64,000 nucleotides of DNA from NCBI GenBank assembly GCA_003508835.1, contig PUFA01000285.1, positions 1,488,001 to 1,552,000 on the forward strand, given 5' to 3'. The translations under genes and the position numbers were made by a program. Position 1 is the first letter of the stretch. Each line of letters starts with the position of its first letter. This document shows, in pieces, positions 36,601-47,490 of the stretch. Below the pieces are notes generated by a model, which was given only the letters and a program-made list of their open reading frames with translations, had not been told where the DNA came from and made no database searches. The DNA is from Eonycteris spelaea. Lineage: Eukaryota; Chordata; Mammalia; Chiroptera; Pteropodidae.

Positions 36601-39600
36601 AAAAAAAAAAAAAAATGGATTAACTGGTGGTTCTCAGTCTTGACTGCATCTGGGACTGTTTAAAATATACCAATGCATGAGTAATGAGTTAGAATCTTTG
36701 GGTTAATTGCCCAGGCTCCCCCACCATGTCTTCCTGAGGGGAATAGCTCAAGCATGTAGTCTACTGACTGTTGACAGAGGGAAGAGGAGCCAGAGAGGCT
36801 GCAGAAGGACTGGGTTTTACCCAAGAACCTGGTAGGGAGTGTTGATGGTCCCCTGTGGGCAGGGGGCGGGGGGGGGGAGGAGTGCGGTCATAAGCCTGAG
36901 ACTCTTCAGGGGTCTCCAGTACATCTTTCCCTGGTAAAGGCATGGGCCCAAGGCCCTGGTTACTCCAGTGGGTGGGAGAAAAGCTGGAGGCCAGGTGTGT
37001 TTGCATCAAGGTTGTCAGGCCACCAGGGCAAGTATTAGGATGTGGGCAGGGGCCTAGTTTAATGAGAGACTGGGTGTGTAAGTAGGAGAGGGAGACAGAT
37101 GGACAGACAGAGATGTCTTACTGCTTTGTATTATTAATGTAACCATAAGTAACAACAGTTCTGTTTCTCTCCTCCTCTCTATCCTGCATGCAAGATTGTG
37201 AGGGCACTGGAGCATCTGCACAGCAAGCTGTCCGTGATCCACAGAGGTCAGTACCCAATGTCAGCCATTAGGGAGAGGCTCACGGGCTACTCACATGCAT
37301 GGTCTTGCCCAGTCCTGCAAGATGAGCCAACTGAGGCTCAGAGAGGTGGTAGGCAGGGATGTGCCTGCTGGGGTTGGGAGCTGAGCCTGCTTCCCAGTCT
37401 AGGCCACTCTCCACTTTGCCAAGCCATTTTCCTTGGCCCCCACCCCAGAACCAGTCCCACCTTCCAGCTACCTCCCCTTAGGTTTGCTGGTACTCAGAAT
37501 AAGGACTAGATGGACCTTTGCCCTGGAAAGCCTGATTATTTTGGGCATATCGTTTATATATTGTGAAATGCACAGATCTGTAGTTACTGTTCGATAAATC
37601 TGTTCAGAGTTTACACCCATGTAACTTGCATCCCTGGCAAGATACAGTATATTTCCACTCTTCACTCCACCCCAAAAGTTCTTATGTCCCTTCCTGGCTG
37701 GTCCTTGCCCACCCATATCCCCTCATACTCCTTGTCTGATTTTTCCCACAGTAGATTAGTTTTTCTTGTTCTTGAACTTCATATAAATATGCTTACATGC
37801 ACATACCCTCCATTTAGCCTCTTTCTTTTAGCCTAATCTTTCTGAGATCCACCTGGGTTGTTGTAGTTCCTAAGTTAATTAGATTAAGCTCCCTTTGGCC
37901 ACTCAGTGGCCATCCCAGCCCCCACCCACAGCTCAACACTGTTGACAGTTCAGTATGGAACCTGCCACTCCTTTTTCTGTGCATTTTTATCCTTACTCAC
38001 TTTCTCATAGAAAGCACATGGGATATATGTGTGTTGTGTATGTGCGTTTACTGGGACATTCCTTGCTGTACACCCTGCAGTCTGTTCTGTATCTACCTTG
38101 AGTTGTGGGGTGCGCTTCATGTTCTCAGGCAGACCCACCTCCTGTGTTTTAGCTGCTGCCCTGGGCTTCCTGTGTAGACACTTGAGTGGTTCCCAGGTCT
38201 CACCCTGTCAGTGATGACCCACTCATCCCGCCCTAGCCTGGGAGGACCCCAGAACTAGAGGTTGTGCTGGGAAGTGGGAGTCGAGTCCTGGCTGTGAGGC
38301 CCATCTGGACCTTGTGTCCAAAGTGCTGATGATGGGCACTAAGATGCCATCCTGGGTGAAGCAGTAGAGCCCTGACTTCCTTCCTCACTCATGGCCAGTG
38401 GCTGGGGCTTGTCCATGCTTCACTGCCACCAGCCTCTCAGAGCCTCAGTCCCTCATCCACTCCCTAGGCAACTGCCCTTTAGGTGGTTGGGGTACGGGAA
38501 GAACCAGCTGCCCGTTAGCCAGGGGTTCCAGGTCCGAAAAGGCGTGTTCTGTCCCTGGCAGATGTGAAGCCCTCTAATGTCCTCATCAATAAGGAGGGCC
38601 ATGTGAAGATGTGCGATTTTGGGATCAGCGGCTACTTGGTGGATTCTGTGGCCAAGACGATGGATGCTGGCTGCAAGCCCTATATGGCTGTGAGTGATCC
38701 CTTGTCACCCCAAGTCCTGGGCCATGGTTGAGGGTCAGGAGAGGATGTGCCTGGGAGATAACTGTCAGGTTGCATCCTCTATCAGGGATGGTGCCTCCCC
38801 TAGACCCCGCATTTCCTGCCATAGAGGGAGTGCTCTGCTGCCCAGTCTGCCAAGCAGTCCCTCTTACCTCTATTAACTGTGCCCTGAAGTGCCCATTTGG
38901 ATACGTTTCATGGACACTCACATGTAGGTGATTCGTGGGATCTGTGCAGATCTCACCCCTCCCCTGGTGTCCTGAAGGTGCTCCTCTCAACCCCCAGACG
39001 GAAGTACTTTTGAGGCAAAGTTTGGGCCCTCACCATGAGACTCTAGCTCTTGCTGGCCTCAGTTATCTCATCTGTCCCATGGAGAGTGGGATAGGATGAG
39101 TACTGACTGCCTCAGTTTCAGGTTGGGAAGGCAAGACCTGAGGGGACTTGGGTGCCCCCTATTATGGTCCCTTCCCACGTGTTGGGTGTTCACGCCTTAC
39201 TGGTCCCTCTTTCAGCCTGAGAGAATCAACCCGGAGCTGAACCAGAAGGGCTACAATGTCAAGTCTGATGTCTGGAGTCTTGGAATCACCATGGTAACAC
39301 CTGGCTGGGCCTGGGTCCAGCCCTGGCTGATTGGGTGGAGCCGGGGTGGGGCTGTGCCCAGTCAGTGAGCTTTTGGAGGGCTCATCAAATAGTTTAGGCC
39401 CTGGAAAAAAAAAGTGTTGGCTTCATTATCTGAGAGGAAAATGTGCCATATGGAATTATAGCGTATTGAATGAAATGTCTACAGGTGACATTAAGCCCTT
39501 CCCTAGTGGTGAGGGGTGCCCTTTATCAAAGTTCTCAACAGTGTGTGATTACTCATCTGTCAGATTTCCCTCAGAACTTATGGTGCTTGTCGAGAAATTA

Positions 39601-42600
39601 CAGCCAATCCCAAATTAAGTGAGGTCCTGGTACAAAAATAATTTTAAAAGCAAAATGGGAGCAGTCTTCAAAATTTTTTTTATAGCAAGAAATGTGTTGC
39701 CTTGTGGAGTCCTGGTGCATTTCCTTGGGCGGGGTAGGCTGGGATGGATTGGTTCTGTCTTGGGACTGTGGGGACTTGGGTCAAGTGGGGGCAGACACCC
39801 AGCCCTTGGCTGAGCTGGAGTGGCTGCATCTGAGGTCAAGGGGTAGGCCTGGACTCATGTGGCTCTTGTTTTTCAAGAACTGCCCAGGCTCAAGTGTGGG
39901 TCAAGGTTTAGTTATCTATAGGAAGCCCACTTTGGCACCGTGTGGAACATGGGCCAGAGGGACAGGGAAAGACTATGTTGCTAATTCTCCTGCTGGAGAG
40001 GAGTTCAATGTGCATGAGACCTGGGTATGTGGGAAAACGTTACCATCATGGTGGCTGTAGTATGCATGAGTCAGTCCAGCTGACTCACTGGCCTGAGTGG
40101 TTGTTGCTCCTCACCCCTGATTCAAACCACTGGAACTAACGGGGTGTGTATTTGTCCTTGATGTTTACGTAGTATCAGCAGCCTCTCAGCCCAGTGCCTC
40201 CAGTTTCCTGGTGTTGGGGACAGGGTTTAGTCAATAATCAAAATCAATCAGTGTAATATATGGTGCAAAGGAGTGTGGAGAGGAGTAAAGTGAGGTAGGG
40301 GGAGTGACTGTGGGGCAGCAGGAGCAGAGCAGCATAAGGCTCTGGGTGGGAGGGGGAGAGGGGCCCGCAGGGGCTGGGGGCAGAGGCCCAAGTCGGAGGC
40401 ATGCCTAGTGTGAGCTTGGGGGCCAGATCCATGGGGAGGTTAGGGGTCAACGGAGGTGTTTTGGATTTTACTGATGTTGCAATTATCATAGTAATACTTG
40501 TTGTTATTGTATGACTGTAGCTTTATAACCGACATTTGTTCACAGCGACTGGGAAAGGATCAAAATCATTTTGCCAGAGATACAGAGCCGAGTGATACCT
40601 TCAGTTTTCCTTAATACTGCTGACGCATCATTTTCCAATTAAAATTTTTTTCTTTTTGAAGAAGAAGGAATATTCACAGTCTAAAGACGGATATACCTGC
40701 AGATAAAAGTTGTCCAGCCACTCAGTTAAAAAATAAGGCCAAGTTCTTTCTATATTTACAGGCTACACACAGCTGGTTGGATGTTAGAGACCTCATTCAT
40801 GACCACTTCACACTTACCCCTGCTTCCTTCCCTCCTCTATCCCCCCTCTCCCTTCCATCTGCCCATCTATTGTCATTACTGGGGAGCCACCACATCTCAG
40901 TGACATGCTAATATTGCTGGTGAAACTTGAAACATGCCAAGTGCAGGTTTTAGTTACCAAATACCACGTTATAAACCAGAACCCAGTGACTCAAACCAAT
41001 AACTGTTTATTATTTCTCATGTTTCTGCAGTCTAGGCTAGACTCAGCTGGGCGGGCCTTTCACTCTACCTGGCTGGCGTCAGGGCTGGGATCAGGGCCGG
41101 GCTGTGCCAGAAGTTTCAAGAAGGCTTTACAAATGGGGTCTTGTACACAGCCTCCCACAGGGCAGGCTGTTTGCTGGGCATCCCTACAGCGTGGCAATGA
41201 GAGTGGTTGCTAACTGGCTTCCACAAAGGAAGTGCTATTAAGCGCTACTCTGGCCCAGTGTCACTCTGCCTGATTTTGGGGGTCAGAGCAAATCATAGTC
41301 TAGCCAGGTTCAAGAGGACATAGACTCCACTTCTGGATGGGGGCACTGGCAAGCACACCCAGGGAGGAGAAGCAGTGATGGCCATGTGGGAGACCAGCTG
41401 CCATAGTCCAGGCTCGGTTGCCCCCCAGAAGTTACAAAGTAATAGAAACAATATAAAAATATAGAGGAAAAGTAAAAGGGAAAAAAAGATCACCATGGTG
41501 GTTCTACTCCAGACAAACAACCCTTTGTTCCCATTGTCAACTGCCAATATTGTACATTTCCTTTTAAATGTTTTGTCTCTTTATAAAAAAATACATGTAG
41601 TTTTATTTTGCTTTTTTTCACTTAGCCTTACATCATTCACATTTCTCTGGATTATTATAAACCCCTATAGGCATTTGCCACTATCTACTCTGCCAGTCTC
41701 CTAATTTGGGGAATTTCACTTGTTTCTGGTTTTGTCTTTCCATTTGAAGTCCTTGGCCATCCTGGGGGAGCGACTGGTGAAACACTGCATGCTGGGCTCA
41801 CCCCTCTGGGTGGTCTCCATACTGTTCTCGCTGAACTCACCCTGGGTAGCTCTCTGCAGGCACTTGACTGTAGCTATGGAACATAAAGGGCATTTATCAG
41901 AATAAATACGGGATAATGTTTGGGAAGCCTCTCAGACATAATGAGTGGTCGGACCCAAGTTGCTGATCATGTGAACCTTGTCTGGGATGTCACAGGACAC
42001 ACTTCACAGTCACCATGGAGACTCAACTGTCCTGTGGCAGGCTTGCCCCTAGCACTGCACTTTTGGGTGCTTCTCAATATTTACTATTACAAATAACACC
42101 ACCCCATGTATCTCTCTGCCCTGAGGCTGTTTTTGTTTGGTTTTTCATTTTTTGAGCTCTTTAGAAACAAGTTACCAGGAAATGGACTACCAAGTAAAGG
42201 GTTTGGACATGTTTCCACTTTCCTAATTTTAAAGTCTGGTAGTCCTCTGGATCCTTCTCTATCAGTACACGCAGGGTCCTCACTTCTGCTTGTTGGAATC
42301 AGTGAAAATTCTAGGAAAAAGAACATCCTGAATTTATCCAGTAAAAATAAACACACATAGAATCACACCCACGCCCATTGTATTGTGTGTATCCTCCATC
42401 TGTGTGGTGTGTTTATGTCTTGACTAGAAAGGGGCTGTTAGCCTAATGGAAAGCTTTCTTAGCACAATAATTAGTGATCTGTTCAGGTACCAGTTGCCAA
42501 TGTGAAACATTTGTTTGAGCTGAGGTATCTTCTGTTTATTGTGGTCATTATGCTCTGTCAGTGAGAAGCTTCTGTGCTGTTTCAGGCAAGTCCTGGGCTG

Positions 42601-45478
42601 ACCTGATTTGTTTTTTTCTTTTCAGCAGTCAAAATTAGAACTCAAGAGTTCGTCATAAGCTAGTCAATTTATTATTTTTTTTTCCGTAAATGACTTCCAG
42701 TTAACTGCAGGCGAGGAGGCACAGGACTAGATGCAGCGTCTTGGTAGCCCTGATGTCGTTTGCAGAGAGGTCCAGGTCCCATAGGGTTGATGAGGCCATG
42801 GTAGCCACCTGTTCATGGAGTCAGGGAGAAACAGTGGTGGGGGCAGAGAAGGGAAGGCTTTTTGGAGGAGGAAGTATTAGTGATGGGCCTTATAGGATGC
42901 CAGTGGGTGGATGGTGGGGGCTATGGTGGAGGAGGGGCTACAAACATCAATTCCTGATGAAGCCTGGAGTGGACTATTGCAGAGTGAAGTAGCTGATCAG
43001 ATGTGGGCTTCATAACATTCCTTCTACAGCCTTGGGGAAGAGAGAGGAATACGAGCATCATTCATTTTCCATTTGCTTTCTCTGTAATAACAACAGCTAC
43101 CCAAATCAGTGGCAGCAGAAGCTAAGACACCATAGAGACATTAGGGAGGGGAGTGGCCTGTTGTAAACAGTGGCGTCATTGCCTGTCCAAGTTCCTTTGC
43201 TAACTGCTGCCTTTCAGGAAGGTGGCCCAGAGCTGCCAGCTCCTGATTTTTCCAAATTAGCTAAAACTTGTTTTTTTTTTTTTTTTTCATATAAAATATT
43301 TTGAATTCGGATTGTTTGAAAACCCAAGGATGATCAGACCAGTCACAGCCCAGGGCAAGATCTGTTGGTTGGGTCAGAGCAGCTAATACTATGTTCCTCT
43401 AGCTTTCATCTTTGGTCTGATATCACACGTCAGCCCCTTGACCTGCCTTGGCCTACATCAGTCTAGCTCCAAGTGCTGGGTCAGGACAGGCAGGTTCTGA
43501 AATGCTCTCCTTCTGGGTGCAGAGTGTGGATGCATCTGACCCAGTGCTTCTGTCCCCACTGCAGATTGAGATGGCTATTCTACGGTTTCCTTATGAGTCC
43601 TGGGGGACCCCGTTCCAGCAACTGAAGCAAGTGGTGGAGGAGCCGTCCCCCCAGCTCCCAGCTGACCGTTTTTCCGCTGAGTTTGTGGACTTCACTGCAC
43701 AGTGGTGAGTCTATAGCTCTGACCTGGCCAGATCCCAGTTCCTCCCTTTTCTTTTAACAAATAAGCCCCCATACAATGTAGCATCAAATATGTGAGGCAG
43801 AAATAGAATACAAGGACAGTATGACAAACCATGGTCCTTGGGGAGATTTTTAATATAGTCTTAGAAATGGACAGATCAGTTAGACTGGAAAGGAAAATGA
43901 AAAGCTTGTAGAAGATTTAATAGCATAAAGAAATTTGTTTTTATTGATGTTTAGAACTTTGTACCAAATTAAAGAATGCCTGAGGGAGCTGTGTGAAAAT
44001 TGTGTTTGAAGTTAAAAAGGAAACAGGGAAAAAGGAAAAAGGCAAAGTCATACAGGCTACATTCTCTGCTCATAAGAAATAAAATAAGAAGTCCATAACT
44101 AAAGAGGAAAAAACTGCATTGAAACTCAAAGTAAATTCTTCTGACTCACTCTTGAATTATGAAAGAGATTTGAAAAATAAAATTCCAAGCTCTTCAGAAG
44201 TGAAAGACAGTGAGAACATAATGTCAACATCTATGTGTTGTAGGTAAAGAGATACTCAGAGGAAAATTTGTAGCCTTTATTTCTTTAATTAGAAAATAAA
44301 AATGACTGAAAACAAATGAACCTTGAAAACAGTCATCGATCACCTTGACCCCTTTTAATTGGGGCTGCCCTTCTCCCAGGACCTGTGATAAGGAATTTCC
44401 CCTCCTAATAAAGGTAGCAAGTATACAATTGTTAATGGTGGCATTTCTGTATCATTTTAGTATTAGGGTCATTGGAAATTTCCTAAATTACTATGGAGAC
44501 AAGAAGGCTAACACCTCAAGAGGCAAAGAACTTGGTCCATGTCTTTGCACCCATGAATTCCACTCTGCCCTCAGAAGTTCCCCAGAACAGCCCCACCCCT
44601 TCTTTCCCAAGCCCTGGGAGCACATGGGTCCCCTTGCTGCCCAGTCAGGGGTGACCCCAGCTGGCTTGGCCATCTTAGGGGGGCTGGACTTGCTCCCTCT
44701 GTGCCAGTCTGGCCCCAGCCTGCCCTGTTCTCTCCTAGCCTAAGAAAGAACCCCGCGGAGCGCATGAGCTACCTGGAGCTGATGGTGAGTGCGGGTGGGA
44801 GCAGCACTGTGCCAGCTCTCTAGGGAGAGGGCTGATTCCACAAACACAGAGGTAGGTAGGTTGCCTCTCTGGCTTGCTCCTGCATTAATTCATTCAGGTA
44901 CTCAGTCATTCATTTGCTCATGCCTACTCTGGCTCTCTGCTTTCTCCTCTATGCCAGGCCCTGTGGAAGGGTACACAGGCAGTGCTGTGACAGATGGTGC
45001 AGAGGGATGGGGGAGGGATGGGGTAGAGGAGGCAGGTGGATAATTTCATCTAAAGGCATAAGGGAAGGCTTCACAGATTGGGCGACATTTGAATTGGGCC
45101 TGGAAGGATGAATAGGATTTACCCACTGATGGAAAGAGCATTCCAAGCCAAATGGCCATCGTGGGTAGAAGCCTGGCATTTATGGGGAAAAGTGAGTTTT
45201 ATGTGGCCAGAGGATAGCTGCAGGAGGGCCAAGGAGAAAGCCTCAATGCTGTATCTAACAAGGAGGGCTTCCTGGGGGTGGAGGTCCTAAAGGATGAGTA
45301 GGAGTTTGCCAGGCAGAAGGAACAGCAGGGAGGGGCTGGGGCTGATTTGGGGAGGTGGGGCCACCTCGACCTCACATCTTCTGTTCTCCAATAGGAGCAT
45401 CCTTTCTTCACCTTGCACAAAACCAAGAAGACAGACATCACTGCTTTTGTGAAGGAAATCCTGGGAGAGGACTCATAG
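18578..45478 (+). CDS. MAP2K3: MAP2K3 (MKK3), dual-specificity MAP kinase kinase, 12 coding exons
   Basis: Cytosolic/nuclear kinase that phosphorylates the Thr-Gly-Tyr loop of p38 MAPKs in stress and cytokine signalling. Coding exons: 18578-18626, 32956-33022, 33365-33412, 34349-34462, 34633-34752, 36022-36138, 37195-37246, 38562-38689, 39216-39293, 43565-43704, 44739-44784 and 45395-45478. Residue numbers assume the one-base deficit in exon 3 is repaired. Seen: basic p38-docking site (about 16-27), Gly-rich loop GRGAYG (71-76), catalytic Lys93, HRD (188-190), DFG (208-210), activation-loop Ser218/Thr222 in DSVAKT, APE-type motif APER, and the C-terminal MAP3K-docking region (about 311-334). 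The length matches the known 347-residue long isoform. The start ATG sits in a strong context (caccATGg). MAP2K6 is the closest paralogue, but the N-terminus MESPASSQP identifies MAP2K3. Oddities: exon sum of 1043 nt (frame lost at exon 3) and Val30 where human has Met. Confidence 0.97.
21916..21943 (+). promoter_or_regulatory. Paired AP-1/antioxidant-response-like sites in intron 1
   Basis: tgactcagc at 21916-21924 and gctgactca at 21935-21943 are exact reverse-complement-type partners of the TGACNNNGC element, ten bases apart and facing each other. Both also contain a full AP-1 core TGACTCA. They are candidate AP-1, small MAF or NRF2 sites. No functional evidence is available from sequence alone. 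Confidence 0.35.
23985..24345. repeat. L1M fragment with an ERV family B LTR piece
   Basis: 23,990-24,220 is A/T-rich and L1M-like (gtatagaatgtatctctatt). 24,231-24,300 carries tttatttgagccaaactgac and gagtaagatctcaaatgc, matching the 5193 and 6285 LTR blocks. Confidence 0.5.
24651..24875 (+). mobile_element. MER1-like hAT (Charlie) nonautonomous element, copy 1
   Basis: Terminal inverted repeats caggggttcccaac and ttggggaccactg. Flanked by an 8-base target duplication ctttaggg/ctttaggt (7 of 8 match), the hAT signature. Internal blocks include ggcctgttacgaactgggc and attagattctcataggagc. Strand is arbitrary. Intron 1. Confidence 0.8.
30288..30469 (+). mobile_element. MER1-like hAT element, copy 2
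   Basis: Same family as 24651-24875: starts caggggtccctaacccc, shares tcagctccacctcagatc and ttctcataggagcaccgg, ends ttgggggctgctg. Flanks cattggag/aattacag agree at 5 of 8, a decayed target duplication. It lacks about 40 bases near the 5' end relative to copy 1. Confidence 0.7.
32956..33022 (+). CDS. MAP2K3: MAP2K3 coding exon 2 (p38 docking site)
   Basis: Acceptor tttag and donor gtgagt flank 67 nt encoding residues 17-38 and the first two bases of codon 39. It carries the basic KSKRKKDLRIS stretch, the docking motif for p38. Codon 30 is GTG (Val) at 32994-32996; in human it is the ATG that opens the 318-residue isoform. Human differs also at residue 35 (Ala versus Val here). Confidence 0.95.
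33365..33412 (+). CDS. MAP2K3: MAP2K3 coding exon 3, one base short of frame
   Basis: The acceptor ttatag ends at 33364 and the donor gtaggt begins at 33413. From 33371 the exon reads RNLDSRTFITIGDR, matching the family. Exons 1 and 2 end two bases into a codon, so one base should precede a whole number of codons; instead six bases (gccacc) lie before the CGG for Arg42, where seven are needed. No AG acceptor at 33363, 33366 or 33369 would repair the phase. If spliced as written, translation stops at TAG 34374-34376 in exon 4. Confidence 0.85.
33990..34330. repeat. L2 3' tip (+) then MIR (-) in intron 3
   Basis: ccccagtgcctaaaataggc then gctcagtaaatactgg (L2 3' end, about 34,040-34,110), followed by antisense MIR (cctcacaacagcctttgaat, gaagctcagagaggttaag). 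Confidence 0.7.
34349..34462 (+). CDS. MAP2K3: MAP2K3 coding exon 4 (Gly-rich loop and catalytic Lys)
   Basis: Encodes residues 56-93 with phase-0 ends. It contains the nucleotide-binding loop GRGAYGVV and ends exactly on Lys93 of the AVK motif, the ATP-anchoring lysine. Acceptor cccaag, donor gtaagc. Confidence 0.96.
34633..34752 (+). CDS. MAP2K3: MAP2K3 coding exon 5
   Basis: Encodes residues 94-133 (RIRATVNTQEQ to GALFRE): beta-3 end, helix C and beta 4-5 of the N-lobe. Intron 4 is only 170 nt. The donor gtgcgg is weaker than its neighbours, lacking A at +3/+4, but the protein join to exon 6 is exact. Confidence 0.96.
36022..36138 (+). CDS. MAP2K3: MAP2K3 coding exon 6
   Basis: Encodes residues 134-172 (GDVWICMELMD through EIAVS): the hinge and helix D/E start of the kinase domain, phase 0 at both ends. 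Acceptor cacag, donor gtaagt. Confidence 0.96.
36590..36615 (+). repeat. Poly(A) microsatellite in intron 6
   Basis: A run of more than 20 A at about 36,593-36,615. Intron 6 also holds a long G run near 36,868-36,878. Neither is attached to a recognisable retroposon. Confidence 0.7.
37195..37246 (+). CDS. MAP2K3: MAP2K3 coding exon 7 (HRD motif, 5' part)
   Basis: Encodes residues 173-189 (IVRALEHLHSKLSVIHR) plus the first base of the catalytic Asp190, whose codon is split across intron 7. Acceptor gcaag, donor gtcagt. Confidence 0.95.
37535..37880 (-). repeat. L1M-type 3' fragment in intron 7
   Basis: tattgtgaaatgcacagatc, cacccatgtaacttgcatcc and a tctttctgagatccacctgg motif are typical of antisense old L1 3' regions. 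Confidence 0.5.
38562..38689 (+). CDS. MAP2K3: MAP2K3 coding exon 8 (catalytic and activation loop)
   Basis: Completes Asp190 and encodes residues through Ala232: VKPSN catalytic loop, Mg-binding DFG at 208-210 and the activation segment DSVAKT with phospho-acceptors Ser218 and Thr222. Acceptor ggcag, donor gtgagt. All catalytic residues are intact, which argues against a long-dead pseudogene. Confidence 0.97.
39216..39293 (+). CDS. MAP2K3: MAP2K3 coding exon 9
   Basis: Encodes residues 233-258 (PERINPELNQK to SLGITM), phase 0. It completes the APE-equivalent APER and includes the SDVWSLG helix F motif. Acceptor ttcag, donor gtaaca. It is followed by the 4.3 kb intron 9. Confidence 0.96.
39294..43564 (+). 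other. MAP2K3: MAP2K3 intron 9 (4.3 kb)
   Basis: Largest 3' intron. 40,905-41,215 carries an old interspersed repeat I cannot name (contains tgtttattatttctcatg and gactcagctgggcgggcc). 41,440-42,360 is A/T-rich with L1M-like traits (cttagccttacatcattcac, ggaaatggactaccaagtaa). A T run of about 18 lies at 43,271-43,288. No exon seen. Confidence 0.6.
43565..43704 (+). CDS. MAP2K3: MAP2K3 coding exon 10
   Basis: Encodes residues 259-304 and two bases of Cys305 (IEMAILRFPYESWG to DFTAQ): C-lobe with the insert region between helices F and G. Acceptor ctgcag, donor gtgagt. Substitutions relative to human, such as Ala for Pro in RFSAEF, are conservative. Confidence 0.96.
43840..44330 (+). repeat. 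Probable L1 ORF2 remnant in intron 10
   Basis: A-rich sense-strand L1 texture, with aaagagatactcagaggaaa and atttgtagcctttatttc close to the L1 ORF2 nucleotide pattern, plus agttagactggaaaggaaa. Heavily mutated, no open frame. Confidence 0.4.
44739..44784 (+). CDS. MAP2K3: MAP2K3 coding exon 11
   Basis: A 46 nt exon completing Cys305 and encoding LRKNPAERMSYLELM (306-320), the start of the C-terminal MAP3K-docking (DVD) region. Acceptor cctag, donor gtgagt. Confidence 0.95.
44885..45345 (-). repeat. L2 LINE 3' region in intron 11
   Basis: Antisense L2: taattcattcaggtactcag, ctctatgccaggccctgtgg, then ttgaattgggcctggaagg and aagagcattccaagcc. It ends about 50 bases before exon 12. Confidence 0.7.
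45395..45478 (+). CDS. MAP2K3: MAP2K3 coding exon 12 with stop codon
   Basis: Encodes residues 321-347 (EHPFFTLHKTKK to ILGEDS) and stop TAG at 45476-45478. It holds the second half of the C-terminal MAP3K-docking region. TDIT replaces human TDIA near the end. Confidence 0.96.
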   Translation, partial: EHPFFTLHKTKKTDITAFVKEILGEDS

Positions 45479-46430
45479 GGGGCAGGGCCTTGGACCCCAC
45501 TCTGGCCCTCTAATGCCCCACAGCCCCTCTGCTGGGGCAGTGCTTGCCCACACCCAATAAGCTACTGCCACCCTGGCCTTGGGCATTCCAAGAGGAATCG
45601 AGGGGGCTGCTCCCAAGTGCCAAAGAACCAGACTGTCGGGGACCCCCGCTGGACCCATGTGGGCCCCACCAGTGCCTCTGTCCTGCTGTTCCAAGTCTCC
45701 AGCTCCTAGGCCTTGGACTTGGAGGGGCCTGGATGCCCCTGCCAGACGCTGCTGCCCCTCACAGAAGGCATCCAGTGTTTATGCACAGGCCTCTGCCTTG
45801 GCCCAGCCCTGGATGCCACGAGTTGTATATTTTTGTATCTTTCGACTGAATGAACTTTGCACACTTCAAGGGTGGCCACACATCTCTCCCAGCATCAGTA
45901 GAGGAGCCACATGAGTCCTCCTGATCCCCCTCTGAGGGAGAAGCCAGAGCCACTTGAGGCCTTCACCCAGCACTGGCAAATGGCCTCTGAGGGGCGCCAA
46001 GGACACCTAGCCTCTGCCTGCCACCTCTAGGGGTGTTGTTTCACTTTTTAAAAACAAATTTGTCTTTTTTTCTTTTGCTTTGTGGGTTTGGCTGGTTTTT
46101 CTCGCATGGTTTGGAGCCGATAACTTTTCTGCCACCCCCTGACCCAGGGGGGAACAACCCTACGGACCCACAGGCTGAGACCCACTCTCTCCACTCAGGC
46201 TGGAGTCTAGGAGGATGAGCCCAAAGTCTCTGCTTAGAGAGGTATTCTCCTTGGGGATTGGCTTGACAGGGGCTATGGATTTGCTTTTGGTGTTAGAAAA
46301 GAAAAAAGAAAAATATTTTTTTGAAGGACTACCTGTTTCTGGTTCTATCCCTGGTGGATTGGGGCAGTTACATGATTGCTGTTTTGATTTAAAAAAAAAA
46401 AAGGTCAAAAGGTTGTGTGAGACTGTGTCA
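45479..46430 (+). other. MAP2K3: MAP2K3 3' untranslated region (3' limit approximate)
   Basis: GC-rich after the stop, then T-rich and A/T-rich from about 45820, typical of a terminal exon. I could not find a canonical AATAAA between the stop and about 46700. Nearest candidates are AATAAG near 45557 and an ATTTAAA run at about 46387 just before a 12-A stretch. The end is placed there by inference only. Confidence 0.5.
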
Positions 46431-46669
46431 CAGCGGCGAGCCCCACTCCTTGTTGAAGGTCTATGGCCTCTAGAAGGACCCCTTCCCCTGGGAGAAGGCC
46501 AGGGCAGTATGATCAGAGGAGTGGGGCTTGCTGGCCTGCCAGAGTCCTGCACTTTTCATCTATGAGGATACCAAAGCTCCCAGAGAACTGTGATGAGGCA
46601 CCAGGTCCTATGCTGGATGCTGGACAAAGCAGACACAGGCGCAACCACTAGCAGGGCCACTTGCCCCAC

Positions 46670-46870
46670 TGTCATTGAAGAATACTTTGCCAGATGCAGA
46701 GTGATGAGCAGGTGTTGGGCCTTGATATTGTCACCTCATTGAAGGTGTTATGTTATTGTCTCAGGTTATTATGTTGTTAACCCCAGTTTACAGATGAGAG
46801 AATAGGCCCAGAGCATTGAAGTAACTTGCCCAAAGCCACATTGCTTGTAAAATGGAGAAACAGGCTTGGG
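46670..46870 (-). repeat. MIR SINE downstream of MAP2K3
   Basis: Antisense MIR: ttgatattgtcacctcattg, cagtttacagatgagagaat, gtaacttgcccaaagccac. Confidence 0.65.
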
Positions 46871-46879
46871 GACAGGCAG

Positions 46880-47490
46880 TGATCCCCTGGAGAGGGCTCT
46901 TAGGGAAGTGGGGGCAACTCAAGGAAGGCCTCCTTGTCGGAGTCCAGTCTGGCTCTGTGATCCTTGAGGCCTGGGCTGGGGCAGAAACATTCTCCATATT
47001 TCAGCAGAAGGAAGTTTATTTGCTCATGTAAGCAGATATGTATCACTTCAGGCACGGTTGAATCCAGGAGCATGGTTAATATCCTGTAGAACTTGTGTCC
47101 ACCTTAGCTCTGTATTAGTTTCATACTCTCTGCATGGGTAAAGGTCAGGACTCAAAGGTTCCCACCAGCTTAGCAAAGTTGTCCAGAGCTGAAGTCCCAG
47201 GCCTGGCTTATTTGATGGGAAAGGGTCACATGCTCATTCCCAAACCAGTCACAAGCCAAGAGGGTCAAATATGGGAGAATTAGCCCACTCACAGCTCAGA
47301 GTCTGAGAGCAGGCCTTCCCTAGTCCTCCAAATGATATTAAGGCATGTTCCCAAAAAGAGGCACAGATCCTTTTGGGATCTATTTCCCAACCTCAGTCTA
47401 CCACTCCTCCCTTCTCTTCTTAGCCTGTCTCCAAATGGCCCTCAGTCTGAGACAGCCTTCTGCCTATTGACCCTTCTCTGGCACGGCATT
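46880..47490. other. Intergenic DNA without recognisable feature
   Basis: Unique-looking sequence. Contains a possible weak old repeat (cagaaggaagtttatttgc) but no exon or RNA gene I can support. Confidence 0.4.

Noticed and set aside
18578..45478. MAP2K3 as a processed or long-dead pseudogene
   Set aside because: It has introns with intact GT-AG sites, a CpG-island promoter, all catalytic residues and only a single-base defect.
46160..46565. Frames of 116-130 codons over the MAP2K3 3'UTR
   Set aside because: They lie in the UTR, contain poly-Lys or poly-Phe encoded by A/T runs, and have no supporting features.
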